NCBI GenBank assembly: GCA_023515745.1 | Contig: JALECJ010000254.1 | Span: 1,984,001-2,048,000 of the forward strand | Length of the DNA: 64,000 nt | From: Amoeboaphelidium protococcarum | Taxonomy: Eukaryota; Aphelidiomycota; Aphelidea | Reading direction: 5' to 3' | Notes under the pieces: model-generated | Seen by the model: the letters and a program-made list of their open reading frames with translations, nothing else | What the model was told of the DNA's origin: nothing | Database searches by the model: none | Shown: piece after piece, positions 1-12,142 of the stretch | Layout: each line of letters starts with the position of its first letter | Position numbering within the stretch: position 1 is the stretch's first letter | Made by a program: the position numbers and the translations under genes

Positions 1-4
1 ATGC

Positions 5-1087
5 TCATTCTTCCTTCTCGATTTTACGACCTTCATTGGTAGAAGATGCCAACTTTGAAGACTTTTGTGCAATCTTGGCGGTCTTCTTCTACCCGTAATT
101 CTTCACATAAAAGTTTCCAAACAGAGCCAGCATTGTCCACATGTACACCCACAACATCACAGTCAATCCGAGGGGGTAGGCAAACGTTCCCGTGCGGTAG
201 GTGCCATCATCCTGCAGTCTCTGGGAGTGTAGTGGCAGCTGAGAACGTGCATCACCCGGAGATTAGAACACGGTGGCCATGGAAATGTCATAGGTAGCTT
301 GGAACATCATACAACAAAACTGGGTCATCTGGCCTAAAGTGATGTATGGCTTCACCGTTTTCACCATCTAACTAATGACATCCTTCTTCTCTGGCTTACC
401 ATATCCACAAGCAGACAGAAAGTAGTAACCGTACATGACAACATGAATCAGAGAGTTGAGGATGGCACTAAAGTACGCCTCTCCCGTAGGAGCGACAAAA
501 ATGGTTAGCCACCACACTGCGAAAATACTAGCATGATGATACAGATGCAGGAAGGAGATTTGACGCCAGTTCTACTTCAAAACCATAATGAAGGTGTCCA
601 TAAACTCAAACACCTTGCTGAAGTAGAACAGCCACAATGCCTTGGACAGACCGCGAGCTGCATGCACCTCCTCACTGGGATTATTGAAGAGGGAATAGCC
701 GCGATTAACAAATGCTTCATACCCGACATTGAGTGCCATATACATGGACAATGCTAGTAGAAACAGATTATGAGCTTTGACCAGAACACCAACATTAGGC
801 TTGTCAGCGGGACTTAGCCATAGTTGAGTCAACCACTTGCCGCCAAACACAATGCTCAAGTACGTGGCAATGAGAATGCCAACATGCAAAGGATTCATAA
901 GAGGCAGATGGTCAACATGAATAGATCGGTTCTGCTAGAGTACCTGGGACACTGAAGCATAAGCGGAGGGAAACAGAGCTTTTAGTTACTGTTGCAGAGC
1001 CACTTCCACCTCTCCTCCAACCAGCCTGTCCAACACCTTTTCAGTAGCGAATCCAAGATTAACGAACGCGTCAGTAATTACAGCCAT
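5..1087 (-). CDS. ELO-family fatty acid elongase
   Basis: 360-residue polytopic protein of the ELO family, which performs the condensing step (malonyl-CoA plus acyl-CoA) of very-long-chain fatty acid elongation in the ER. Family signatures are visible: KVFEFMDT (the KxxExxDT motif), then HLYHH (the catalytic HxxHH box), flanked by several hydrophobic segments. The C terminus is Lys-rich, ending KIEKEE. Six in-frame TAA/TAG codons must be Gln. The ATG at 1087 is the first Met of the open frame, and TGA at 5-7 ends it close to the window edge. Substrate length preference cannot be read from sequence. Confidence 0.93.
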
Positions 1088-1131
1088 ATTTAATGAATGT
1101 CTAAAGTTCAGCGACTGTTATTCTCCTTCAC

Positions 1132-1222
1132 NNNNNNNNNNNNNNNNNNNNNNNNNNNNNNNNNNNNNNNNNNNNNNNNNNNNNNNNNNNNNNNNGGGGG
1201 GGGGGGGGGGGGGGGGGGGGGG
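1132..1222. other. Assembly gap followed by a run of G
   Basis: Positions 1132-1195 are N and positions 1196-1222 are 27 consecutive G. A homopolymer right at a gap edge is typical of a sequencing or scaffolding artefact. The sequence on either side may not be truly adjacent, and any gene in the gap is lost. Confidence 0.95.
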
Positions 1223-1694
1223 AATCGAACTCCTAAAATCGATCGTGTGAGAACGCGCCTCGCTTTTAGCTCATTGATAAGACCGGCTACAAAAACCAGT
1301 TCTCGCTCGATATCTTTATTAGCGTGTGATCGATCCCTCGTCACTCTCATAATTATTATGAATTTGATCTTTCTGTTCTTGGCGTATGTAACATAGGGAA
1401 ACGGACATTGTTTCGACTACCCTATTGAGTCTGTGCCGGTTAGCGTAACTCGAGATTTGATATACTTTGAAAGCTAAATCTTCGTTCAGGCAACATATTG
1501 CGTCAACGCGTGTTCAAATCGAAAAATTATCAAAAAATCGGCAAATTATATGGTTATACGCCTAGTCGAGAAAAAATTATATCGCTGCCGACCGCAGGTC
1601 GGTTGCGATATTTTATACGGATTTTAAGGGATGAGTAAGAAGAAACCGAAGATCTGCGATCATATCCACTCAATTACTCAATCAGTTCAAAAAA
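1223..1694. other. Non-coding stretch next to the gap
   Basis: I see no convincing gene here. It lies downstream of the large gene ending at 1695 (minus strand). At 1223-1235 the minus strand reads as a near-match to the tRNA B box (AGTTCGATTCC), directly against the G-run, but I could not fold a cloverleaf around it. Confidence 0.5.
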
Positions 1695-4600
1695 TCACGT
1701 CTATTTCAACTTTCTCTCTCTTTCTACACGCTTTCTGAACTTTTTATAGAGACTTGTACGCATTTACAACAAAGAATCGTCTAACTAACTTGATGCATCG
1801 CATCTTTTGGAAGAATGGCCTGCAGTACATTAATTGGAATCAGCCATCAATCTTGGCTTCCAGCAGATTTTGCAGACTTGTTTCACTGATTCGCTTCTCA
1901 AATTACTGTCCAACTCTTCTTCATTGACAAATCCGTTTTCAGGTGTCAACACGTCGTCGCCGAATCTCTAACGCAGCAGTTCAGTCAAATTGACAGCCTC
2001 AGTCATTGTGACAGGCCCAGTATCAGCTTAAATGATATCGACGGTATGATAAGTTAATTAGTTAAAGGTCGGCTGTTCATTGATGTCTACATTCTCTCCA
2101 AAATTGTCAATTCTAGGAATATCATCACCATCAGGCAGACCCAAAACTGGATTGAACAAAGTGTCCATATCCAGATTGGTGAAGTAAGCATCGTCTATAC
2201 TATCAACTAATCTCTAAATATCCTAATCTGCAGTAGCAAGCAAATCATTGACACTCTAAACAGACTGAGTAGCAGGACAGATGCAGCTCAAATTGTTCAA
2301 TGAAGTCTGTGTTTCTACAGATACATGTTCAACTACTTAGACAGTTTACTCAGTAGACACCTAATGCAACTACGGAATTTCGAACGGAATATGCAATGCT
2401 GTTGGGTCAGTCAAATGATTTTATAGCTGTCTGAACTGGGCCTTAAAAGGATCAATCGCGTATTTGCATGCCAACTTACGTTCCACAATATCTTCAAAAC
2501 TCTTCAAATGGCTTGGTGCTTTAAAAGAGTATTCTGATAACAAATCATCAACTTCAGACTAATTTGAGCAGGCGGCAATCTTGTTATAAACCAGAAAATT
2601 CCATCGATCAGCCATTTACTCATAATCTACTTACTTATCATCACCGTTTTTCTTGGTGCAATATTGTTCAAACAGTGACATGAATAAGATGAGCTCTTTT
2701 TGGGAGGAGACGGGACGTGATATGACATTGAATGCAAACTTAGAGATCATATCATCGGAGTTCAGGTTGATGGGCTCAGTAGATATATCACTCTAATCCA
2801 TATCAATAACAGTCAAATCAACTTCAACTGGATCGGCCAGTGCATCAATCAGTTCTTCATCAAAGCCTCCTTCGCATTCCATCATCAGCTACTAATCAGA
2901 AATGTTCTTTAGATCAAGAGATTTGCCCAAATACTTACTGCAGCCAAATTTAACAGATTTTGAGAATTCAGATACCTGTGGAATGGTCAGATTCTCAAAA
3001 ACAGGACACTTGAAGTATTTCGCATTGTCGACATACAACTGCTTAATTTAGCTCAGCACTAGTGGGTTGTAAATATGAAAATCCGGAGTCAAACCACAGG
3101 TCAGCGCCGCATCTTGATTTCTTCTGTAGACAAAGTCCATGAGCATAACATTATATAGCTCGGGAGAGATAAACTTTGCTTAAAACGCATTGTACAACAT
3201 CATGTGATATCCTTCTTATTGGCTGGTACCTCTAAAACACTTGAACTACTTAAAAGATCCATCATCTCCAGGCTTTAATTGCAGGTACATGTCAACTCCA
3301 GGAGGATCTGATAAACAGCCATCTTTGGCGTGCTTCAGATTACGCTCGTGATGTTTCATTACTTGATCATCAATGAACTCACTGTTAACCGCTCTGAACA
3401 TTTAAACCACCTGATCAATTCTATTCGACAAAATATCCGCAGGTGGAACAAATCTTCTCACTTTACCATTACGCAATAGATAGCTTCTCTTAATCTGATC
3501 CATTTACTTATCTGATACTCCACGTTGCTGTAATACTGACTTCACATCTTGCATGTCTTCTTCAGAACAGATGAATATCGCGTCGCGGAGGTTGGATGCA
3601 AAGAGAGAGTATAGAGGATGCTTCTTCTTAACAGGATACCGCTCCATGAAATGAAATATATCCAAGAGTACTCGCTATCCTTATCCAGTAGCTGACAGAG
3701 ATTCAAACATATCAGAGAGAAATGCTCTTTCAGTGCAGCAGAGATCTGTGAAGAAAGCCTGAGGACCATCTTCATCTTTGGCCGCATAGCGCTGCTTCAT
3801 AACTTCAAATTCACTAGTCAACTCTTTCAGACTTTTGTTAGGCACAAGCCAGAATCCAGCTACTTGGCCATACTCATTCACCAAGGAGTATAATCCTTCA
3901 AATATCTACTGAGACTTAGACACAGGCACCTTGGCTGCTTTGAATGTGTGATCACCACTCAAAACTTTGCCAGTAACTTGCGCGACAGCGGCGTTCTTCA
4001 GATCATACACATCCATTTGGCTCTTATATTAGAATTTCTTTAAAACAGTAGTGGATGGAATGGATACGTTATACTAATCTTTGTCGCTGAATTCTGGAAA
4101 TGGGTCAATCAGTGCAGGCAAAGCTTAAAACATTAAAGTCTTCTATGGGTTCCTTCTAACAAATGTTGATGCAGACAGATAGGCAAGATGTCTTGACTGA
4201 TGCTAGTTGTTGAACAGCTCATCCAACATCTTTACAAACTCATTAAAAGAGACTCCTCGCATGATCATCCTATCCATTAATTAAATCAATTAGTTGTCTA
4301 GGATCGTGTTGTCAATCACCGTACACGGCAATTATTGCTAGACATGAGGAGGAAGATGCTGCAAAGTATCTGGATCTATTCCACGAAACTCCTTACCAGT
4401 CCTGCCACCAGTACCACAGTGACACAGATTGCATTTGTACCTCTTGAACATGATGTAATACGACTGACCAATGCCTATTACTTTTCGAGGCCCTACTGCT
4501 GACCAGCCTGCTACCTTAACGTGACCATCCACAACGCCATGAACTGGACAAGGCATGTGGCGAACACCAAGATGATGGAAAAACACTTCTGGCGTCCAGA

Positions 4601-5258
4601 ATATAACTTTCTCCTTCACAAAATCCTAGCTCTCCATGTAATCTGAGACTAATAAAGGATTAGGCGGGTAAATCCAGATATCACGCCAGGACAGAGGATT
4701 CAGCGGCTTGCAATCGCAGACACCATGACACCTTGACGACATTGCATTGCATTGATAGCCGCGCGAACCTGTTCCTTTAATGGCGTAGTCAATCTCATCA
4801 GTGTACTTAACTATAAATGCGGTGGAGGGATGACTTCTCCAATTCTAATCTTTCTACTCAATCACTAACGTGGCATTAACTTGATCATCATTTTCGACTG
4901 AGGAGGTAGTATCATGATGAGCATTAATATCATTTGTTTCAGGCGTCTGATCAGACGCGGATTGATTAACTGGTACATCAGCGAAAGAGTCCACTGATTG
5001 TTAGGATGCTCCAGTCAGCCAACTTGACAAAGTATTCGCGGAACCTGCAATACTGTTGTTCTTCTTTTACTATTCCAAACAAAATTTAGTGTGCGGCTTC
5101 TTATTAGATGGGAAATGAAGATTTTTACATATCGGGCACTTCCAAGTCTTACCAGGATGGATCGGTGCATTTTCTGCGTCTTCTCTCTGCCTCTTGATCT
5201 TCCTTGCACCAGGAGGAGGGACATAATTGCTGATGGACATTCCATTGGTAGTGTTCAT
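1695..5258 (-). CDS. Large zinc-ribbon protein, DUF6729/transposon-associated-like
   Basis: 1187-residue protein, unbroken once TAA/TAG are read as Gln. Near residue 45 there is a short zinc-finger motif (CPICKNLHFP...HTKFC). Around residues 165-310 there is a module with Trp/Pro-rich segments, CPVH, YKCNLCHC and FRGIDPDTLQHLPP. This order resembles the zinc-ribbon region I associate with DUF6729 proteins of fungi and animals, many of them linked to transposons. A C-terminal VCKICWKPRL...C...H...C cluster may be a second zinc site. The middle is helical and unrecognised. It could be a domesticated transposon gene or a host multi-copy family. I see no terminal repeats around it. The family assignment is a recollection, not a search result. 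Confidence 0.6.
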
Positions 5259-5731
5259 TCTCAAAATCTCTCTTAACAGTGAAGTTCGCTCTACAAAAAT
5301 AATGAAATAAGTATTGAGATTGGAAACTAAATCATACTATATTTCGACTACGACTTTCTTTTAGGCTTCTCACGGCACTTTTTATTTTGAATGCTGATAT
5401 CAGAGTCAGATATAGGCAACTGTATATCTGATACTGAAGCTGATATTTCTGAAACAGTGTCGGTCGCACGCGCAGTTTATGTAGCGACATTGTCAACGAC
5501 ATTGTCAGCGACATTCGTTTGATCGTGTTAGCGACAATTTTGTAGCGACATTTGGCTTAAGAGTAGTAAGGTACCCAAAATCTTTTTCTAATTCCTGAGC
5601 GAAGTTTCCATTTTCGGGCAAGATACATTATGATTGGGCGCCACAATGTCTGTGCAAAATTACTTCAATAGTGCAACTATTCTACGTGTACTAATGGCAA
5701 TAGATTAGTCAAGAATTCTCGTCTTACGTAG
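5259..5731. other. Intergenic region between divergent genes
   Basis: Upstream region shared by the gene starting at 5258 (minus) and the small gene starting at 5732 (plus). It holds a cluster of GCGACAT-type repeats at 5483-5552 and a GGCGCCACA motif near 5639. I see no further gene. Confidence 0.6.
5483..5552. repeat. Cluster of short GCGACATT repeats
   Basis: GCGACAT or close variants occur five times in 70 bases (about 5484, 5496, 5508, 5531, 5544), partly as a 12-base tandem CGACATTGTCAR. It sits about 225 bases upstream of the 5258 start, where a binding-site array is possible. Confidence 0.6.
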
Positions 5732-6013
5732 ATGATATATAGAAATGCAGATTTCATCACAATAATAGGCATAATTGGAATTTGGGGCGCTCTAACCGTT
5801 TATACAGTCGGCCGGAGATTGGACTAATTCGACGCTCATTTTAGTGCCCGATTTGATAAATTCAGCGCCAAATTTGATGGAATTGGGAACACAATAGATG
5901 GAATCAGAAAATAGATGAGAGACAATCACTAGGAAATCATGGAGCTCTTAACTACTGCCGCAATGAACATGGAATCGCTAGATGAAAAGACGATTGAAAA
6001 GGTTGACCGTTGA
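5732..6013 (+). CDS. Small membrane-anchored coiled-coil protein
   Basis: 93-residue open frame ending at TGA. The N terminus has one hydrophobic segment (about residues 8-25, ITIIGIIGIWGALTVYTVG). After it comes a repetitive amphipathic stretch (FDAHFSARFDKFSAKFDGIG) and a helical tail, as expected for a short coiled coil. Three in-frame TAA/TAG codons become Gln within the conserved-looking helix. No family recognised. ORF size alone is weak evidence in a one-stop code, but the membrane-plus-heptad design supports a real gene. The start could lie elsewhere. Confidence 0.5.
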
Positions 6014-6651
6014 GTTTTAGAGAGATTGAATGTTTATTATAAAGTTGTCGTATTCCAAGTAATATTAGTTGAAGTTAACATTGCAGAATATTCTTTGAAC
6101 TAGGCGCTGCGGTCTTTAGCATCGTGATGAGAATAATAAACGCCTATTGCAGCAGATTTTTTGTATAATCATCCCCCTCATCCTATAATTGTGATTATGA
6201 ATGGATTTTATGCTGAGCGGAAACCGCGTTGACGCGTTTCACACTCTCACTCGCTCTTCTTATCACTCAGACGAGAGTTGAAGCAACTGTGAGTATTTTT
6301 GTTAAATCTCATATTCACTTTACTCTCTCTTACCTTTACCTTAAAAGACTAAGTATTTATTTGCTGCAATTAAAGAGACAAAATTTTGTAGAATAGTCGG
6401 ATTCACACAGAGTTATAACTGTCTGTTCTCTGACGAAATTCAACTATTTTGGCACTGCGATATTGTGGCTTATTTCCTACTTTTATTAAAAGAATATTGC
6501 AGTCTCATGTACAGTGAGCATTATTGAGACATACTCTTAACCAGTATTTTTTTTATTTATTTGGTCAGAGGTTGATTGTGACTTTTCTCTATTGTTATTG
6601 CCAGAGACCTCTCTTTATCAGAACGCGCTTTAAAATAGTCTAAATATATTA
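6014..6651. other. Intergenic region upstream of dynactin p62
   Basis: AT-rich non-coding stretch. The only items seen are an ACGCGT site at 6232-6237 inside a palindrome-like AAACCGCGTTGACGCGTTT, and pyrimidine-rich CT tracts near 6305-6335. No gene recognised. Confidence 0.5.
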
Positions 6652-7944
6652 ATGATTACGCTGGAGAACTTTGTGAAACTACCGAACGGTTAGATTGAAT
6701 CTATATATAATGCTTTCTATTGCAGCGATTGCAATCTGCTTATGCATAAAGATGATACGGTGATTGATAAGAGTAGCGCTCACATTTTCTACTGTCCTCA
6801 GTGTCAGTATGAGCCGAGTCTGACTTCCATTGCATATGCCAGTAGTAATGCAGCGATGCCTGTTAGTATGAAGTGTCCGAGATCTTGCTTTAGATGCGTT
6901 TGTGGTGCTCACGTTATGCCCACTGTGTAAGATGCTGTTGGTGGCTCTTAGATTTAATGTCCTGCTTGTAACTTGGAATTCGACGCGACTTTGAAAGAGA
7001 GTGCCACCGGGCTCACTAATACTATAATGAATGAATACGTAAGTAGTACGTAATGGATTAAGACTTGCAAAAGTATTGCGGAATAGTTGAAGGAAATCAA
7101 TAATTCTTCGACGATTAAATAAGCAGATGATAGTGATCGTAAAGTGCAAGTTGAGCGGTTAGTCAACTGGTTCAAGATGCAGTCAATGAGCGTAGAAGAA
7201 GTTACGCGGCATTTAGATAGTGTAGACTATGCTCAATATGACTTGTTATCATCAATATCTAGTGGAAACTCGTATTTTGATCAGGATTTACTGAAGAGTG
7301 AGACAGATGATCCTTCGGGCCAGCCACTTTATAGTTAGATCGGCCCATACTAATTGTTGTAGTATAGCACTGTAGGTGACAAGCACCATTAATTATATCC
7401 GCAACCAGCGTAATTGAAGTTGAGATTAAGCAGAAGGTGCTGTCAATGCGAAAAGTTGGTTCTTAAGCCAAATTCAATGATGCAGGTACGCGCCAATCAG
7501 TCATAACAGTAGTCATCCCTGTATTCTATACGAAGCACAGTGTCGGAATATTATCCATTCGTGCAACTTAATCCTGGCTTTTACTTACTTAGTAAATTGG
7601 GTGAATAGGAGATTGATGTTAGCGGATATTGGACCAATAACTCTACGTATACTTTTTAAATACGCATTGACGCTGTACATGATGCCGATAATAGTTAGCT
7701 GTTGCAATGCGTTGAAGTTGTCTAGTTGAATACCACTTAACTGACTGTGGAACCCACTTTGGATGCTGATGTGGAGGAACTGGTAAAATTCTAATGCAGA
7801 GTTAAAGTAAATTGCATTGCGAGTGATCTTTAAACATATTGGATACCTATAAAATGTGTCATGTTAAGAGATGGTTCAGGCGAATAAGAATTCCACCTAT
7901 ATGTGCCATTCCTTGTACAGGTATAGCAAATGATACCTGAGTGA
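6652..7944 (+). CDS. DCTN4: Dynactin subunit 4 (p62)
   Basis: 430-residue homologue of dynactin p62, a pointed-end-complex subunit of the dynein cofactor dynactin. The N terminus has paired cysteine motifs (YCSDCNLLM, FYCPQCQYEP, FRCVCGAHV, CPACNLEFD) forming the zinc/RING-like part. The family's second landmark follows at about residue 260, RLSRRCCQCEKLVLKPN, and then a beta-rich C-terminal half ending in EFHLYVPFLVQVQQ. Length is close to the animal protein (about 460). Many TAG/TAA codons align with Gln. The ATG at 6652 is the nearest upstream Met in frame before the first Cys motif. Confidence 0.85.
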
Positions 7945-8213
7945 ATATATATTGTATACAATAAACCAAATTTACTCCATTAGCCGCGTCTATGTGTGTG
8001 TATTCGAGATTGTGAAATCCTTCTCTATTCAGTAGTCGATCGATCGATTCAAAGGGTGGAGGAGCGTGAGAATTCCGTCTGATTGGTTGATTGATTGATC
8101 GTTCAATGCTATAAAGCTTAATAATAAAATGTGTATATAAACAGCAAAAAATCAAAATATCGTGTAATATAATATATTCATTCAACTTCAATGTCATAAA
8201 TTTAGCTAAAAAA

Positions 8214-8702
8214 TCAACAGCATTACTTGCCAGAACCACATTTAGCATCTCCGCACTTGCAACTATCTCCGCATTGGCAATTATCACCACATTTGCACTT
8301 ATCACCGCCCTTCTTGCTGCCACCGCAACACTTCTTATCTCCGCACTCACAGCCATCATCACACTGGCAGTTATCACCACATTTGCATTTACTACTGCCA
8401 CAACACTTCTTGTCACCGCACTCACAGGCATCGCCGCATTTGCAGTTATCGCCACACTTGCATGTATCACCGCAGCAACTCTTAGACTACGACTTACTAC
8501 CAGTAGCACAAGGGCAGCCAGATTCACAGATACATTTCTCACCTCCCTAACATCCAGCCTTGCAAGCCTTAGTAGGACCGCTAGACGACGATGAAGATGA
8601 TTACCCCTTACCAGGACAAGGACAAGACTGACCAGACTTTCCAGGGCAGGTACAGCTAGCATCACACTTGCACACTTTAATATCAGACTTTGATGAAGAC
8701 AT
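8214..8702 (-). CDS. Repeat-rich metallothionein
   Basis: 162-residue, very cysteine-rich protein. After an N-terminal CKC-x-CTC region and a Ser-rich linker, the second half is built from repeats such as CKCGDNCKCGDACECGDKKCC and CKCGDNCQCDDGCECGDKKCC, with CxC pairs typical of metal-thiolate clusters. It has no signal peptide or hydrophobic segment, so it is probably a cytosolic binder of Cu, Zn or Cd. Near-identical repeat units imply internal duplication. The ATG at 8702 gives MSSSKSD; stop is TGA. An 11-base inverted repeat lies 196-285 bases upstream. The metal cannot be told from sequence. Confidence 0.88.
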
Positions 8703-9118
8703 TTCACTTAATTAGATCTTGATCAGATAGACTTGTTATTACTGATTATAGTTATTAGTTCAAAGTATTATATTTACTCAAAAACTTGAAACTTGTGATG
8801 AGAAGAGAAGAAGAATACTATCAGATTTTAGAAAATCGTTTGATTTGGCAAAAATACCGCACAGCGCGCGTGTGAATCTGCGTTGTATTACTGGCGAAAA
8901 TCCCTCACTGCGTCAATTTCGCTGTGATCAGTTTGTCTTGACATGATTGGCAGGTGACTCGTAAGCTTTTCCTTCTGTGAGGGATTTATGCCCTTCCACC
9001 TTATTCGAACAAATGTTCTCCAATATTAAGCACTGTTCATGTCATTTAAATAACATCGAGCAAGAGACTTCATTTTATATTATAAATTTTATTAATATTA
9101 GTAATATCACAGGTCAAC
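8703..9118. other. Metallothionein upstream region
   Basis: Non-coding between the sorting nexin end (9119) and the metallothionein start (8702). It contains a purine-rich GAAGAGAAGAAGAA stretch near 8800, a GC-rich alternating CGCGCG patch near 8865, and the inverted repeat described separately. It is the likely promoter of the metallothionein gene. Confidence 0.5.
8898..8987. repeat. Perfect 11-bp inverted repeat upstream of metallothionein
   Basis: AAATCCCTCAC at 8898-8908 and its exact reverse complement GTGAGGGATTT at 8977-8987, 68 bases apart. It lies 196-285 bases upstream of the metallothionein ATG and could be paired factor-binding sites. Confidence 0.6.
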
Positions 9119-12100
9119 TCACATTCCAGAAGTCAAATTCTTTTCAATAAATTCAATCTTGTCTATGCATGAACGCCAGAGCTAATAGTTTTACTCTGCT
9201 CTTTCGAATTCACTTTTGCAGAGCGTCTTTATCATGGCAAAAAACTCAATTTGTCTTTAGCGATGCATCCACTGATTAACCTCAGCATGATTAACATTGT
9301 ACACCGTGGATAGACGCGACAAAACATGGACTGGTTACAGGTGAACAGGCGTGGGTGAAGTGGAAATCTAACCATTAGCAGAAGGGCCACCAGTCTCAAT
9401 ATTCGGATTATAAAGAGCAGATTTAGATCCTGATGAGTGCTGTGATCTTGGTATGCTCAGCGTACCATACCGATCTGATCCGACGATTCGTATACTTTCA
9501 GTCTCTGATTTATCTTGACGATTCAACTCACTCTAACGCTATTCACGCTGCTACTTCAGTCTGGACTTGATACCGCGCTCCATCTCCTTGCCTATTTAAA
9601 TTCCCTCCTTCTGAATACTCAGATACTTTTTCATCATCTAATCTTCATTCTACAAAATGTCATTCCATTCGCCAATCCAGTCAATAATTCTGTCATACAC
9701 ATGGATAACATTCCTATCAGACGCGTCAACATCGGACAGACAATCACCCAGATCAGCGATCGACTCAGTCAGCCATTTACAATTTTGACAATGAGGCAAA
9801 TGACACCAAATTCGGCCACCTTCACAACTTTCAGGCACTGCGGAGTCAGAGGACGGCTTTTATTCATGCAGGACTAATTCTTACAACTTTTAAACAAGGC
9901 GCTTCACTTCCCTAGACTTTTCAACAGCGATATTGTTCTTATACGAATTCAGGGCAAGCCTAATACTTTATAATTTCTCCTAATTCTCGGTCAGAAAGTT
10001 GGCTTATTATTTCAAAGTGGCATAGTCTCCAGTGATATCATCTTCAATAACTCTACCAGTGACAGACATGGTGCAGCTGATTCTAGATTGAGACTGAATG
10101 TCCTGTGCAGAGTAAGGATGAGGGTACATGGTTTATCTATTTAGCCGGATAGAGTTGTATACTGACTGAGATCTATCAAAGTCTGGGCCGAGATTGAAAG
10201 CTGGATGGAAGACACGCAAGTAGAATTCGGCAGCATCTGACGGATCACCGCGCAACTTCTTCATCATCTCCAAATAGGTGGGACACACAAAATTCGGCGA
10301 CTCATCAACCACTTGCACTAAATTATCACGAGGTGGAGCTGCTTCGCCACATTGATCTAATATCTTTAACGAATTTTCAGTCAGTCCCAATTATTAAACA
10401 ACGTCAGAGTAAAGAAAAGCCTCCACTCCAGGATCATTGACTAGAACAGGATGAGACAAAATTCTCTCCAACCAACGTTCTAGAGCGTACAATCTTTTCA
10501 TATACGCCTAAACGTCTTCTTGAGGCAGCTGAATCTTCCCTTATTCGGCATTAGATTTGCCAATCAAAGTTCCTAAATGACGGGGAAATGTGGTCACCTG
10601 TACGCGCTTGGATGGCAGAGGTGGAATGAACAACATTGGATACTTTGCCTTCAGATGATCGTACAACAGCTCAAAGTGAGAATATCTGCGACATATGATA
10701 AACTGTTCCTTAGCAGAATACTACTACTACTTCTACTATTGCTAGTTATGATGAGAAGAACTCATTTTCGAGAGCATACTTCCATGCAGAGAATTCAATG
10801 GATGTAACATAAACGGCCCATTTTCTACTTACTATTAACTCGGTTATAAACTAAGGACAGATACCGCAATTTAGTATGAAATATACGTGTCTATCGGCAG
10901 ATTACCTTTAAAGCTGACAAATTTGGGCAAATGAATAGACGACTGATGAGAATTTGATTTCTAAACCACCAGGAATTAATTTATCGCAACGGCAAAGAAC
11001 GATTGCGATTCATCCAGCCACTATGGACCGTCAGCAATGAATATAGGATCTTGAGTATACGGCTTTTATGAAGGTTGATTGTTGGTAGAATTAATATCTC
11101 CAGTCTGTTCCGAGTTCACAGTTTCCACTATGCCAGCAGCAAGAAGTGACTATCTCTAAATATCCGCAGTGTTCTACTGACGCGACTCACCCACATTCTA
11201 ACTCTTACTATTAAAAAGACCAAGTGCATACGAGTTGGAAAAGTAATACTTATAATCATCGGGAACGGGAAGGCATCCAGTCAATACGTATTCTCTAGCA
11301 CCAGACTAATCAATATGAGACCCTGAGAGTATAGAAGCCTTGGCAGGCACAAACACAGTCTGAGCATCCATATTCAGTCGCTAGCCTCTGTTCATTTAAT
11401 TGTAACGGCCAGCATGTCTTGCGCTATATGCAGAAACAACGGATTCTCTATCTGTTACCTAATCATAATGCTAATAGTTATTATCAGAATCAATGGACGC
11501 ATTAATAGAAGCAGTGTAGTCCTTATTAGTCTCGAGCACATATTTAAGACGGTTGGCGACATTATCCACGTCAAAATTTTAATCTTTATCGCGACTTTAT
11601 AATCGAGGAGCACTGCTTTGATAATCTATTCCATCCTCCTCTGGGGCGCTACTGGCACTTTGAGAGCGCGCAATCAGATTGTAATTGTCCTCTATGCTAA
11701 GCGAATCTAAAGCTTAAGGAGTTATGATAGTGGCATAAGCAAGATATTGCAGGTAAGATTTAGGAACTATACCGCACGGTAGATCTTTAAGCATTTACAT
11801 ATGCTCCTGAATCCATTTTTACCATCTCTAATTCACGGCGGTGTCCACCATTTATGAGCTTCGGCTAGCATCGCCGTCATCAAGATTGTTAATAATCTCA
11901 TTTTCAACACATTCAAAGTAATTGGTATCCAGCACAAAAGCATCGATCCAACCATCATCAGCATCCTGGCCGTAATTGCCATCATTCCCCTGATGAGCGG
12001 ATTCACGACAGATGTAATAAAATCCTTCTACTAAAGACAATTCCTGCGGCAATGATGCAGAGAATTGATACTAAGCTTTGGCCAGAATGTAACTGATCAC

Positions 12101-12142
12101 AGCCTCTTATCTTTCAAAGGTGACTCTAGGCTTCATCATCAT
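9119..12142 (-). CDS. SH3-PX sorting nexin with SNX-BAR-like tail
   Basis: 1007-residue protein without introns. Near residues 18-130 an SH3-like fold is visible (AKAQYQF, ELSLVEGFYYI, DDGWIDAF, GIVPKSYL), with an insertion. A long Gln/Ser-rich linker follows. The PX domain (about 390-600) carries the phosphoinositide-binding motif RRYSHFELLYDHL, the PPLPSKR loop and the helix ending ERILSHPVL...VEAFL. The C-terminal third is charged and helical, ending ...QIEFFAMIKTLCKSEFERAEQNYQLW, like SNX-BAR coiled coils. The order SH3-PX-helical matches the SNX9/18/33 class, which works in endocytosis and endosomal membrane remodelling, though the protein is roughly 1.7 times longer. Start chosen as the first of three consecutive ATGs. 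Confidence 0.8.

Noticed and set aside
1223-1300. tRNA-like B box on the minus strand next to the G-run
   Set aside because: Only the B-box/T-arm end looks right; no D arm, anticodon loop with U33, or acceptor pairing could be built, and the 3' end falls in the artefactual G-run.
8227-8594. Two overlapping plus-strand frames of about 107 residues rich in His/Pro or Ala/Thr
   Set aside because: They are antisense images of the metallothionein repeats.
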